A stretch of 21,508 nt of DNA from Pseudomonadota bacterium. GTDB lineage: Bacteria > Pseudomonadota > Alphaproteobacteria > Sphingomonadales > Sphingomonadaceae. Below the pieces are notes generated by a model, which made no database searches, was not told where the DNA came from, and was given only the letters and a program-made list of their open reading frames with translations. This document shows positions 1 to 8,421 of the stretch, one piece after another. Made by a program: the position numbers and the translations under genes. How positions within the stretch are numbered: position 1 is the first letter of the stretch; each line of letters opens with the position of its first letter. The stretch covers positions 1-21,508 of the forward strand of contig JAEWCW010000035.1 of the NCBI GenBank assembly GCA_023390415.1, written 5' to 3'.

Positions 1-3000
1 CGAACATCGGGATGGTCTGCTGGACGCGCATGTCGATCTTCGTCCAGTCCGGGCTGCGGGCGATGTTCTTGCCCGCAATCTGGCCGCGATAGTTGCGCAG
101 GCCGGTCCGGTTGATGAAGCCGTCGAGCGCGGCGAGGGTCGCCGCATCGCCGGTCACGAGCGGATCGCTGGGGCCGGTCGGCACGTAGAGCAGGTGGCGG
201 AAGTCGTTGCCGAACACGCCGAACACCGGATCGCGGCCCGAGCCGGCACCCGTGTCGAACGTGTAGCTGTGCGGACGGCCGTTGCGCCACTCGCCGAAGA
301 TGTCGATCCGGGTCTCGGAGTTGCGGATGAACTCGCGGCGGAAGCCGGCGTTCACGCGAACCGAGTGACGGATCTGCTCGATGCCGGTGCCGACGGACGA
401 GCCGTTCGGGTTGGCGGTCGCCTGCTGCTGGTAGTTCGAGAACGCGACCGACGAGGTCAGCGGCGAACGCTCCTCAATGTCCATCCAGGTGTAGGCGGCG
501 CCGAGGCTGAAGCCCGATTCCCACTCCTTGTTGAACCGGCCGACGAGGATCAGGCTGTGGCCGCCATCGGCGTTGGTGAGCAGCAGATCGCTGTTCGTGC
601 CGCTGGTACCCGCGAAGGCGACGTAGCGCGGACGACCGTCGGGCGCGGTGCCCGAAGCGACCGAGCGCAGATCGATATAGTCGATCGTGCGGTCGACCCA
701 GCCGTACATGCCGTCCACGGCCAGGAACCAATTGTCGCCGAGCGGGCCGAGGTCCGCATTGTACGACAGGGTGCCCGCCATGCGCCACTGGGCCGGAAGC
801 TCGAACGCCGGGTCGATCGCGTTGACGCCCGCCTGCGACAGCGCGCCGACGTTGGTCTGGACGAAGCCGGTGACGCTGGACGGGATGCCCGCGCCGCCGC
901 GGAAGTTGCCCGTCAGCGCAGCCGCGCAGATCGCCGCCGACGCGATGCAGCCGGTGCGGTTGAAGGTGACGCGGTTCTGCGTGATGCCGGTGTTCGAATA
1001 GCTGTTCGAGATCCACACGTCCGGCGTGCCGGCAGCGTAGCGGCCGATGGTCGCGCGGAACTGGAGGCGATCGGTCGGACGATAGTTCAGGCCGAAGCGC
1101 GGCAGCAGAACGTCACGGCCCGACAGCGTCTCCTGGTTCGAGAAGCCGTAGCGCTGGGTGAAGAAGTTATTCAGGACGGGCGCGTTGCCCATCGAATACC
1201 ATTCGTAGCGGACGCCGGCGACCAGCAGCAGGTTGTCGGTGACGTCCCAGCTGTCCTGAATGCCCACCGTGAAGTTGTTGTAGCTGAAGTCCGCGGCGGC
1301 GCCGTTGATGTCGCCGGTCGTGCTCTGCGCGAGGTCGAGCTGGTTGGCCCGGCCGTTGCGGAAGTCGTCCAGCGAGTCGAAGTAGAAGGCGCCGGTCGCA
1401 CGCTGCAGGAACAAATTGTAGGTGTGGACGTCGGTGAACTGGGCCAGCACCTTCACATTGTGGGCGCCGAGGGCGAAGTTGCCGACGATCTGGCCGTCCA
1501 GATTCTCGGTGGCGAGAATGTTCGCCTGGCGGCTGATGTCCGGACCGAAGCGGATGACGCCCGAGCCGGAGGTGCAGGTCAGCTCGGCAGCGCCGGTGCC
1601 CTGCGACGTTGCGTCGAGGCAGACGTTGAACTCGCCGAACTCGCGGCCGAGCGGCGGGGTCTGGCCGCGGTCATAGTCGCGGTAGGAGAGACGCACCTCG
1701 GTCGAGAAGATGTCGGACCAGCGCGAGTTGAGCTGGGCGACGCCCGAATGGACGCGCTCGGTCAGCTCGTAGCTGTTCGAGAAGAGCGCGAGACGCGGGT
1801 TGCTGTTGCCGGTCGGGGTCGAGCTGCTCGAACCGGACACGAACTGGCTGCCATTGTTGTAGATGTAGGTCAGCGACAGATTGTGGTCGGGCGAGATGTT
1901 CCAGTCGACGCGCGCGGTGACGCGGTCGTCGTCCTCGGGAACCGAGGTCGGGACGTCGCCGGTCTCGAAGTCGTAGAGCGTGCGGGCGATGTTCTGGACT
2001 TCGGTGACCTCGGCGCGGGTAATGCCCGCGATCGGGTTCGCGAAGGGCTCGCCGGCCGGGCCGAAATCCTGCGGCTCGGTCTCGCGGGTGCGCTCCCAGG
2101 CGAGCGCGAAGAACAGGTGATCGGGGATGATCGGGCCGCGCAGGTAGGCGCCATAGGCCTGGTTGCGGACGTCGAGACGGACCGGGGTGCCGCGGACGGT
2201 GTCGCCGGTCAGATTATCGTCATTGTAGGTGTAGAAGGCGCCACCAGTGAAGCGGTTGGTGCCCTGGCAGAGCTGCGTGTTGATCGCGCCGCCCTGGAAA
2301 TCGCCTTCGCGGATGTCGACCGGGGCGACCTCGACGGTGAATTCGCAGATCGCGTCGAGCGGAACCGGGCCGCGCGAGGTCGGAAGGCCGCCGTTGTTCA
2401 GGCCGAAATCGTCCGAGAACTGCACGCCGTTGACCGAGAAGCGGTTGAAGCGCGGGTTCTGGCCGGCGATCGAGGTCGCGCGGACGTTGGTCGGGTCGAG
2501 GGTCGCGAACGGGCTGCGACGGATGAGGTCGCGAACGTCGCGGTTGACCGAGGCGACGCCCTGAATGTCGTCGCGGCGCAGCGCGGTGGTCGGCGACAGC
2601 GAGGTCGAGCCGGCGCCGATCGACTGGGCGGTGACGACGATCTCGGCGCCTTCGCCACCGGCCGAATCGCCAGCAGAGGCGAGGTCGATCGGGATGAAGA
2701 AGGGCTCACCGGCGACGAGGTGGACCTCGGTGACCTGGTAGGAGGGCTGGCCGGCGGCGTCGACGGTGACGGTGAACGGACCGCCGATGCGCAGGCCGGT
2801 CATGTTGAAGTTGCCGCTCGCGTCGGTCGTGGTGCGCGAGACGGTGCCCGACGGCACGTGGGTGATCGTGACCGGGGCGCCGGCGACGGGCGCGCCCGCA
2901 TTGGTGACGCTGCCGCGAACGGTGGAGGTCGTCTCCTGCGCGTAGGCCGCGGTCGGCGCGACGACGGCAACCGCCGCGACCGCACTAAACAGTCCAAACT

Positions 3001-3007
3001 TGTTCAT
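1..3007 (-). CDS. TonB-dependent outer-membrane receptor, Oar-like, with N-terminal carboxypeptidase-regulatory-like domain (partial, C-terminus beyond window)
   Basis: An open frame of about 1,002 codons runs from an ATG at 3007 to the left edge without a stop, so the C-terminus is missing. The protein starts with a Sec signal peptide (MNKFGLF, a hydrophobic alanine/valine stretch, then AYA before QET near residue 24). A carboxypeptidase-D-regulatory-like beta-sandwich follows at about residues 27-110 (VRGSVTNAGAPVAGAPVTI). Next comes a TonB-box-like EIVVTAQ and a plug-like region that includes INTQLCQGTNRFTGGAFYTY. The rest consists of beta-barrel-like strands up to KNIARSPDWTKIDMRV near the edge. 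This architecture belongs to large Oar-type receptors that take up iron complexes, carbohydrates or peptides across the outer membrane with TonB-ExbBD energy. The substrate cannot be read from the sequence. A G-rich stretch (GGGGTGGGGG) precedes the ATG. The amn gene lies upstream on the same strand, 185 bases away. Confidence 0.93.
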   Translation of the reverse strand, partial: MNKFGLFSAVAAVAVVAPTAAYAQETTSTVRGSVTNAGAPVAGAPVTITHVPSGTVSRTTTDASGNFNMTGLRIGGPFTVTVDAAGQPSYQVTEVHLVAGEPFFIPIDLASAGDSAGGEGAEIVVTAQSIGAGSTSLSPTTALRRDDIQGVASVNRDVRDLIRRSPFATLDPTNVRATSIAGQNPRFNRFSVNGVQFSDDFGLNNGGLPTSRGPVPLDAICEFTVEVAPVDIREGDFQGGAINTQLCQGTNRFTGGAFYTYNDDNLTGDTVRGTPVRLDVRNQAYGAYLRGPIIPDHLFFALAWERTRETEPQDFGPAGEPFANPIAGITRAEVTEVQNIARTLYDFETGDVPTSVPEDDDRVTARVDWNISPDHNLSLTYIYNNGSQFVSGSSSSTPTGNSNPRLALFSNSYELTERVHSGVAQLNSRWSDIFSTEVRLSYRDYDRGQTPPLGREFGEFNVCLDATSQGTGAAELTCTSGSGVIRFGPDISRQANILATENLDGQIVGNFALGAHNVKVLAQFTDVHTYNLFLQRATGAFYFDSLDDFRNGRANQLDLAQSTTGDINGAAADFSYNNFTVGIQDSWDVTDNLLLVAGVRYEWYSMGNAPVLNNFFTQRYGFSNQETLSGRDVLLPRFGLNYRPTDRLQFRATIGRYAAGTPDVWISNSYSNTGITQNRVTFNRTGCIASAAICAAALTGNFRGGAGIPSSVTGFVQTNVGALSQAGVNAIDPAFELPAQWRMAGTLSYNADLGPLGDNWFLAVDGMYGWVDRTIDYIDLRSVASGTAPDGRPRYVAFAGTSGTNSDLLLTNADGGHSLILVGRFNKEWESGFSLGAAYTWMDIEERSPLTSSVAFSNYQQQATANPNGSSVGTGIEQIRHSVRVNAGFRREFIRNSETRIDIFGEWRNGRPHSYTFDTGAGSGRDPVFGVFGNDFRHLLYVPTGPSDPLVTGDAATLAALDGFINRTGLRNYRGQIAGKNIARSPDWTKIDMRVQQTIPMF

Positions 3008-3192
3008 CTGATCTACCCCCACCCCATGTGGAATGACATTAAGCCCGCGCGACGGCGGGCGATGGCTGCAACTATGCGGATGTTGTTACAGTTCGGCGAC
3101 GTTCGCCGGCGCTTGAGCACCTGTCGAAAACCCCCTCGCTGCACCCCCAGCCGCGCGAATCTTGATATCGCGCAACTAGCCGAACTTCGCGG

Positions 3193-4647
3193 TTACCGAA
3201 AGGGGGGTTCATCGAAGCTGCGCAGCTTTCGGCTGTGCAGCTGGCGGCCGTCCCGCTTCAAAATCCTCAATGTTTCTATGCCGATACGCAGGTGCTGGCT
3301 GATCGCCCGCTCATAGAAGGCATTGGCCTGACCCGGGAGCTTGATTTCTCCGTGCAGTGGCTTGTCGGACACACATAGCAAAGTTCCGTAGGGAACCCGG
3401 AATCGGTAGCCCTGGGCGGCGACGGTGGCCGATTCCATGTCGATCGCGACCGCCCGCGACTGGTTGAAGCGCAGCGCGGAGAGCTGGTAGCGCAGTTCCC
3501 AGTTGCGGTCGTCGGTGGTGACCACAGTGCCGGTCCGGAGCCGCCCCTTGAGCTGCTGCGGATCCTCCCCCGTCACCTGGACGGTGGCGTCGTAGAGCGC
3601 CTGCTGGATCTCGGCGATCGGCGGCACCGGGATCTCGATCGGGAGCACGTCGTCGAGCACATGGTCGTCGCGCAGATAAGCGTGAGCGAGCACATAGTCG
3701 CCGATCGTCTGGCTCGGCCGAAGGCCGCCGCAATGGCCGATCATCAGCCACGCCTCGGGCCTGAGCACGGCGAGGTGATCGCAGATCGTCTTTGCGTTGG
3801 ACGGGCCGACGCCGATGTTGACCAGGGTGATCCCGCCCCCGTTCGGGCCGATGAGGTGGTAGGCCGGCATCTGGAACTTGCGCCACGCCCCCGCCGCGAC
3901 CTGCGCCACGGGGTCCTCGGTCTCGCGGGTGACGAAAATCCCGCCGGGCGTAGACAGCGCCTCATAGGGACTGTCCTCGGCATTCAGCTCCTCGACCGCC
4001 CAGCGCACGAACTCGTCGACGTAGCGGACGTAATTGGTGAAAAGCAGGTAGCGCTGGGTGTGCTCGACCGGGGTGCCGGTATAGTGGCGGAGCCGCGCCA
4101 GGCTGAAATCGACCCGAGGCCCGTCGAACAGGGCGAGCGGCCGCGCCGGGTGCGAGCCATAGTCCCAGGCGCCGTCGGCGATCTCGTCGCCGATATGCTG
4201 GAGGTCGGTGGTCGGGAACCAGCGCGAAAGCTCGGCCGCGGTGACCTCGTCGAGCCGGAGATCGTCGCTGCCGTCGAGCACATAGGGATAGGGGATCTCG
4301 CTCGACGACCGGCCGACCGAGATTTCCACCTCATAGTCGCCGAGCAGGTAGCCGAGCTGCTCGGCCAGATATTTGCGGAACTGGCGCGGGCGCGCGATGC
4401 TGATCGCATAGCGGCCGGGCTGGTTCACCCGGGCGAAGGCGCGCGAGGGGAAGGCGACCGGCTTGTCGTCGGCATAATCGAGTCGCAGCTCGGGATAGGC
4501 GAAGATGCCCGCCGCGCGCTGCTCCGGATCGGGGCGCTCGCCCTTCTTCAGGTAACGGGCGAGCGCACTGCGCAATGCCGCCACCGACTCGTCGTACATG
4601 TCGCAAAGCTGATCGATGATCTCGGGAATCTGGTCGGGTCTCGTCAT
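3193..4647 (-). CDS. amn: AMP nucleosidase
   Basis: The enzyme hydrolyses AMP to adenine and ribose 5-phosphate in the cytoplasm, as part of purine nucleotide balance and salvage. From the ATG at 4647 the protein is 484 residues, the length of E. coli Amn. The N-terminal half matches the AMP nucleosidase regulatory domain, and the C-terminal half is a purine-nucleoside-phosphorylase-like domain. Visible motifs are NIGVGPSNAKT near residues 277-287, MIGHCGG, IDMESAT near 405, and CVSDKPLHGE, whose Asp falls at 428, the position of the E. coli catalytic Asp. An in-frame ATG at 4728 would add 27 residues (MLARDG...), but the start at 4647 has an AGAGGG ribosome-binding site and restores the family length. 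The gene is transcribed away from the divergent Tat-exported repeat gene at 4872. Confidence 0.95.
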   Translation of the reverse strand: MTRPDQIPEIIDQLCDMYDESVAALRSALARYLKKGERPDPEQRAAGIFAYPELRLDYADDKPVAFPSRAFARVNQPGRYAISIARPRQFRKYLAEQLGYLLGDYEVEISVGRSSSEIPYPYVLDGSDDLRLDEVTAAELSRWFPTTDLQHIGDEIADGAWDYGSHPARPLALFDGPRVDFSLARLRHYTGTPVEHTQRYLLFTNYVRYVDEFVRWAVEELNAEDSPYEALSTPGGIFVTRETEDPVAQVAAGAWRKFQMPAYHLIGPNGGGITLVNIGVGPSNAKTICDHLAVLRPEAWLMIGHCGGLRPSQTIGDYVLAHAYLRDDHVLDDVLPIEIPVPPIAEIQQALYDATVQVTGEDPQQLKGRLRTGTVVTTDDRNWELRYQLSALRFNQSRAVAIDMESATVAAQGYRFRVPYGTLLCVSDKPLHGEIKLPGQANAFYERAISQHLRIGIETLRILKRDGRQLHSRKLRSFDEPPFR

Positions 4648-4871
4648 GGGAAACCCTCTTGGCACGGCTGCCTTGAAGTGTCGACTTTGCCCCGCGCAGG
4701 GCCGGCCGAGGCCGTCCCGAGCCAACACAGATCAGCCGAATACAAGCAGTTGATTTGCCTTTCGTGTTGGATCACAAGTGAAAGGTCCGAATTGGGGGCA
4801 ATCGCGCGACGTTTGGGGGTTCTCGCGAGCGTGCTTGGCGCCGTCAGGTCGGGGATAAGGGAGAAGTTCAA

Positions 4872-5315
4872 ATGAAGACCACGAGGAAGGTCACGCGCCG
4901 CTCGTTCATGTCCACCGTCGTCGGCGGCGCGGTCGCCGGCGCGGCTGCGCTCACCGTCGCGACCGAGGCGGTGGCCCAGACCGGCCGCACCAACAGCGAT
5001 CCGGGTGATCCCCGCGGAAACGGCCGCACCGGAATGACCAACAGCGATCCTGGCGACCGGCCCGGCTACGGCCGCACCGGTGTCACCAACAGCGACTCGG
5101 GCGACCGCGCCGGCTACGGCCGCGGCGGCGGCGGCGGGACCACGGGGATCACCAACAGCGACCCGACCGACCGCGCCGGCAACGGCCGCCGCACCGGCGG
5201 CGGCTGCGCGACCGGCGTGACCAACAGCGATCCGACCGATCGCGCGGGCAACGGCCGCAATGGGGTCACGAACAGCGACCCGACCGACCGGGCGGGCTAC
5301 GGCTGCCGCCGCTGA
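4872..5315 (+). CDS. Tat-exported tandem-repeat protein of unknown function
   Basis: The protein has 147 residues and I do not recognise a family. The N-terminus is a clear twin-arginine signal peptide: TRRSFM at 8-13, a hydrophobic glycine/alanine/valine core at 16-30, and an AVA signal-peptidase site before Q36. The mature part is almost entirely six copies of a unit close to GVTNSDPTDRAGNGR, with TNSD starting at residues 40, 56, 72, 94, 117 and 133. Copies 1-3 and 5-6 are 16 residues apart; glycine-rich inserts widen the spacing around copy 4. Two cysteines occur, at 112 and 145. The unit is rich in Asn, Asp, Ser, Gly and Arg with no aromatic core beyond single Tyr residues, so it may be disordered or bind ions or polyanions (inference). 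An AGGGAGAAG ribosome-binding site at 4858-4866 precedes the ATG, and a strong terminator follows, so it looks monocistronic. Confidence 0.8.
   Translation: MKTTRKVTRRSFMSTVVGGAVAGAAALTVATEAVAQTGRTNSDPGDPRGNGRTGMTNSDPGDRPGYGRTGVTNSDSGDRAGYGRGGGGGTTGITNSDPTDRAGNGRRTGGGCATGVTNSDPTDRAGNGRNGVTNSDPTDRAGYGCRR
4980..5306 (+). repeat. Six-copy coding tandem repeat (48-bp unit) in the Tat-exported protein gene
   Basis: The 48-base unit encodes roughly TG-V/I/M-TNSDP-T/G-DRAG-N/Y-GR. Copies differ mostly at third codon positions, for example gat versus gac and cgc versus cgg. The DNA has drifted while the peptide was kept, which argues for selection on the protein and against a recent slippage artefact. 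Extra glycine codons separate copies 3/4 and 4/5. Confidence 0.85.
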
Positions 5316-5337
5316 GGCGCACAAGGCTGCGATGACG

Positions 5338-5367
5338 AAAAGCCCCGGCTTCGGCCGGGGCTTTTTT
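5338..5367 (+). terminator. Rho-independent terminator after the Tat-exported repeat gene, possibly bidirectional
   Basis: A perfect 9-bp stem (AGCCCCGGC / GCCGGGGCT) closes a TTCG tetraloop at 5341-5362 and is followed by six T residues at 5362-5367. Four A residues precede the stem on the other side. It lies between the stop at 5315 and the convergent stop at 5377, so it could also serve the oxygenase gene on the minus strand. Confidence 0.93.
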
Positions 5368-5376
5368 CATTGAGGC

Positions 5377-6576
5377 TCAGGCGCCGACGCGCTCGAGATA
5401 GCCGTTGGTCCAGAGCCCCGAGAGCAAGGCATCGGGAGTCTCCGACTTGAGATCGGCCGCGGTGAAGGGCCGCCCCGAGAGCGCGACGTCGAGCGCCTCG
5501 CCGTCGGCGGCGGCAAAAGCGATGTCGCCCCCGGGTCCGACCAGGACGATGCGGCCCTCCTCGTCTTCGGCGACCGTCCAGGGCACGAACGGCCGAAGGC
5601 GATAGACCTCGCCCGCGGGCCGGCCGCCGGCGATCACACCGCGCACATTGGCCCGGCGGGTACGGAGGAAATTGTCGGTGAGGAGGTCGAAGGCGCCGTC
5701 CAGCTGCGCCCCCTCTCCGACCCGCGCAAGCAGCCGGGCGAAATGGCTCCGCGCCGCGTCGCGGTCGAAGTCCGGCGCTGCGAAGCCGGGAGGAAGCGAG
5801 CGGCGGAAGTCCGGGTCGGAAAGGGCGAGCTCCGAGACCGCCTCCAGCATCAGGTCCGCCCATTTCTTGGTGAACAGGCCGACGGTGACGTGGAGCGACG
5901 GCTCGTCACCGACATTCTCGGCATCGTGCATCAGCCCACGCGGGATGTAGGCGCTGTCGCCCGGCCCGAGCACGAACTCGCGGCTCACCTGGCGCGCCTC
6001 GAATCCGCTCTGCTCGAACCGCTCGCCGCGATAGGGCGTCTCCGCCGCAGTCTCCCACAGCCGCCAAAGCTTCCGCCCGGAGACCTGGAGCACGAACACG
6101 TCGTGATTGTCGTAATGCGGCGGGAAGCCCTGGTTCGCGGGCGGGGTCAGGTAGATGTTGGTGGTGACCTGGGCCGAGAAGGCCGCCTCCACCGCGCGGC
6201 AGAAGGCGCCGAGCTCCGGCACCGAATCCTGGAGCTCGTTGACGACGATCGTCGCGCCGCGGCCATATTCGCGGGCGATGGCCGCAGCGTCGATCCGCCC
6301 ATCCTCCGCGAGATAGGTGCTGAGCGGCACCGGATCGGCATCGTTGGCGAGCCGGACCATATTGTCGCGGAGATCGGCCTCGGCCAGGAAGCGATCGAGC
6401 CGCGCGAGGGTCAGGAGCTCGGCGAAGCGATCCGGCTCGCCATTCTCCGAGACCAGCGGTTCGCGCTCATAGCAATCGCGAAGGAAGTCGTTCGGCGCGA
6501 GCGGCGCGGTCAGGAATCCGAGCGGATCCTCGCGCCAGTCGCTGCGCCTGTCCTTCGGCTGTGCTTCGCTTGCCAT
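5377..6576 (-). CDS. Cupin/JmjC-type oxygenase, related to ribosomal-protein hydroxylases (ROXY-like)
   Basis: The protein has 399 residues. The central region carries the signature of JmjC-like Fe(II)/2-oxoglutarate oxygenases: PPHYDNHDVFVLQVSG with the HxD metal pair at H154 and D156, then GDSAYIPRGLMHDAENV with the distal histidine at H217. The tract YDNHDVFVLQVSGRKLWRLW is typical of the YcfD/MINA/NO66 branch that hydroxylates ribosomal proteins, and the C-terminal extension of about 150 residues fits a winged-helix region in that branch. The expected activity is 2-oxoglutarate-dependent protein hydroxylation in the cytoplasm, with the substrate unknown. The start at 6576 (MASEAQ) is chosen as the first ATG; its ribosome-binding site is weak. 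The gene lies 53 bases downstream of serB on the same strand and may be co-transcribed with it. Confidence 0.82.
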   Translation of the reverse strand: MASEAQPKDRRSDWREDPLGFLTAPLAPNDFLRDCYEREPLVSENGEPDRFAELLTLARLDRFLAEADLRDNMVRLANDADPVPLSTYLAEDGRIDAAAIAREYGRGATIVVNELQDSVPELGAFCRAVEAAFSAQVTTNIYLTPPANQGFPPHYDNHDVFVLQVSGRKLWRLWETAAETPYRGERFEQSGFEARQVSREFVLGPGDSAYIPRGLMHDAENVGDEPSLHVTVGLFTKKWADLMLEAVSELALSDPDFRRSLPPGFAAPDFDRDAARSHFARLLARVGEGAQLDGAFDLLTDNFLRTRRANVRGVIAGGRPAGEVYRLRPFVPWTVAEDEEGRIVLVGPGGDIAFAAADGEALDVALSGRPFTAADLKSETPDALLSGLWTNGYLERVGA

Positions 6577-6629
6577 GGAGCGAGCTTAGAGCGGTCGCCG
6601 GGCCGGCCCGCAAGCCCCAAAGGGCCGAG

Positions 6630-7496
6630 CTAGTCCGCCTCCCAGGACGACCTCGCAAAGCCCTGCGCATAGAGCAGAGCGCCGAGATCATTGTGCGCGA
6701 TACGGACGTCGGCGACCGCGCCGAGCGCGGGCTTGCCGTGGTAGGAGATTCCGAGCCCGGCCGCCTCGACCATCGGGATATCGTTGGCGCCGTCGCCGAC
6801 CGCGAGCGTCGCCGAAAGGGGGATCCCGGCTGCCGCCGCGGCTTTGACCAGGGCGTCTCCTTTGGCGGCCGCGCCGACGATCGGTGATGCGACCGTGCCG
6901 TCGAGCCGGCCGCCCGCGATCCCCAGCCGGTTCGAGAGCGCCGAATCGAAGCCGATCGCATCGGCCACCCGGTCCGCGAATCGGTCGAACCCGCCCGAGA
7001 CGAGCAGGGTCCGCGCCCCTTCCCGCTTCATCGTGCGGACCAGCGCCCGCGCGCCCGGCGTGATCGTCACCCGTTCGGCGAGGCATCGCTCGATCGCGCC
7101 TTCGTCGAGCCCTTTGAGCAGGGCGACGCGCGCCTCGAGGGCGGCCTCGAAATCGAGCTCGCCTTGCATCGCCCGATCGGTGATCGCGGCGATCTCGGCC
7201 TTGAGCCCCGCGAAATCGGCAAGCTCGTCGATGCATTCCTGGCCGATCATCGTCGAATCCATGTCGGCGACGAGCAGGCGCCGGCGACGGTCGGAAGAGC
7301 GCTGGACGACCACGTCCGTGCCGGGGATCAGTCCTTCAAGCGCCGCGCGCGCCGCCTCGGGGGCCTCGGCGAAGTGGAGGTCGGCCGCACGCCCCTCCTC
7401 GATCCAGGTCCAGCCGCTCGCCTGAACGGCGTCCGCGGCGGCCGAAATATCGCCCCGGGCCAGCCGCTCCTTTGCTATCAGGGTCGCAATGAACAT
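6630..7496 (-). CDS. serB: Phosphoserine phosphatase
   Basis: SerB removes phosphate from L-phosphoserine in the last step of serine synthesis. From the ATG at 7496 the protein is 288 residues. It has an ACT-like N-terminal region starting MFIATLIA, then the HAD fold: DMDSTMIGQE with nucleophile D78 and D80, LLVSGGFD with Ser167, Lys212 in AAAKGDAL, and GDGANDIPM at 234-242. An in-frame ATG at 7595 would add 33 low-complexity residues and lies inside miaA. The start at 7496 is preferred because MFIATLIA is the usual SerB beginning as I remember it and a GGGAG box lies 4 bases upstream. The first 8 bases overlap the start of miaA on the opposite strand. Confidence 0.95.
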   Translation of the reverse strand: MFIATLIAKERLARGDISAAADAVQASGWTWIEEGRAADLHFAEAPEAARAALEGLIPGTDVVVQRSSDRRRRLLVADMDSTMIGQECIDELADFAGLKAEIAAITDRAMQGELDFEAALEARVALLKGLDEGAIERCLAERVTITPGARALVRTMKREGARTLLVSGGFDRFADRVADAIGFDSALSNRLGIAGGRLDGTVASPIVGAAAKGDALVKAAAAAGIPLSATLAVGDGANDIPMVEAAGLGISYHGKPALGAVADVRIAHNDLGALLYAQGFARSSWEAD

Positions 7497-8421
7497 CTCA
7501 CTCCCGCCTCTCGCGCTCATCGCAGGGCCGACCGCAAGCGGCAAGTCGGCGCTTGCGCTCGCGCTGGCCGAGCGGACCGGCGGCGTGGTGATCAACGCCG
7601 ACAGCGCGCAAGTCTATCGCGATCTCCGGATCGTGTCGGCTCGGCCCTCGCCGGAGGAGGAGGCGCGCGCCCCGCACCGCCTCTACGGCACCCGCGACGG
7701 CGCCCTGCCCTGCTCGGCCGCGGACTGGGCGGCGGAGGCCCGGGCGGAGATCGAAGCCGCGCATTCGGCCGGCAAGCTGCCGATCCTGGTCGGCGGGACC
7801 GGCATGTACATCCGCACCCTGCTCGACGGGATCGCGCCGGTGCCGCCGATCGGTGCGGAGGTCCGGGCCGCGGTGCGGGCGCTCACCGTCGCCGAGGCCT
7901 ATCAAGCGCTCGAGGCGGAGGATCCGGAGGGGGCGGCGCGGCTCCGGCCCAGCGATACTCAGCGTATCGCCCGCGCCCTCGAAGTGGTGCGCTCGACCGG
8001 CCGCCCGCTCGGCGACTGGCAGCGCGAGAAAGCGGGTGGGATCGGCGACAAGGTCCGGCTGGCGCCGCTGATCCTGCTGCCGCCGCGCGACTGGCTCGGC
8101 GCGCGCTGCGACCGGCGCTTCGAGGACATGATGTCAGACCAAGGGCTTGCGGAGGTTTCTTCGCTCCTCGCTCGAAATCTCGATCCGGCACTCCCGGTTA
8201 TGCGCGCGATCGGCGTGCCCGAGATCGCGGCCTTCCTCGGCGGCGAGATCGGCCGCGACGAGGCGCTCCGGCTCGGCCGGATCGCGACCCGCCAATATGC
8301 CAAGCGCCAGTACACCTGGTTCTCGCGCCAGCCGCCGCCGGACTGGCCGCGCCTGACCGACCCCATCGATTGCGGCGGCTTTGCAAATGGCCTAGCCCGG
8401 CTCGATGCAGGTCTTTCGTGA
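7489..8421 (+). CDS. miaA: tRNA dimethylallyltransferase
   Basis: MiaA transfers a dimethylallyl group to N6 of A37 in tRNAs that read UNN codons. The protein has 310 residues, the usual length. It shows the P-loop GPTASGKS at 13-20, INADSAQVY with the catalytic Asp38, LVGGTGMYIRTLLDG, RALEVVRSTGRP and the C-terminal RQYAKRQYTWF. The ATG at 7489 places the P-loop at the expected distance from the N-terminus and has a weak AGGG box. The start overlaps the divergent serB start, so any promoter must lie within serB coding DNA. The 3' end overlaps the next gene by 17 bases, which suggests translational coupling. Confidence 0.95.
   Translation: MNISLPPLALIAGPTASGKSALALALAERTGGVVINADSAQVYRDLRIVSARPSPEEEARAPHRLYGTRDGALPCSAADWAAEARAEIEAAHSAGKLPILVGGTGMYIRTLLDGIAPVPPIGAEVRAAVRALTVAEAYQALEAEDPEGAARLRPSDTQRIARALEVVRSTGRPLGDWQREKAGGIGDKVRLAPLILLPPRDWLGARCDRRFEDMMSDQGLAEVSSLLARNLDPALPVMRAIGVPEIAAFLGGEIGRDEALRLGRIATRQYAKRQYTWFSRQPPPDWPRLTDPIDCGGFANGLARLDAGLS
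7501..7505 (-). promoter_or_regulatory. serB ribosome-binding site located inside miaA
   Basis: GGGAG on the minus strand, four bases before the serB ATG at 7496. It falls within the first codons of miaA and supports the short serB start over the ATG at 7595. Confidence 0.6.

Noticed and set aside
3043..3060. Hairpin GCCCGC-GCGACG-GCGGGC upstream of the TonB receptor start
   Set aside because: The stem is only six GC pairs in a GC-rich leader, with no T tract or riboswitch-like structure; it is probably chance.
3215..3228. 14-base palindrome AAGCTGCGCAGCTT near the end of amn
   Set aside because: It lies inside the coding sequence, is short, and no second copy was seen nearby.
194..3316. 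A 1,040-codon open frame on the plus strand, opposite the TonB receptor
   Set aside because: It mirrors the receptor frame, which has a signal peptide and Oar-like motifs throughout. The antisense product is rich in Arg, Ala, Val and Asp with no domains. Long antisense frames are expected in GC-rich coding DNA.
4980..5306. Regular repeats suggesting a CRISPR array
   Set aside because: The repeats are in-frame coding units with no unique spacers of constant length and no cas genes nearby.
4644..5324. Minus-strand frame with VGRIAVG-like repeats opposite the Tat-exported gene
   Set aside because: The repeat is simply the complement of the 48-base unit. The plus strand has the Tat signal, ribosome-binding site, terminator and silent-site variation.
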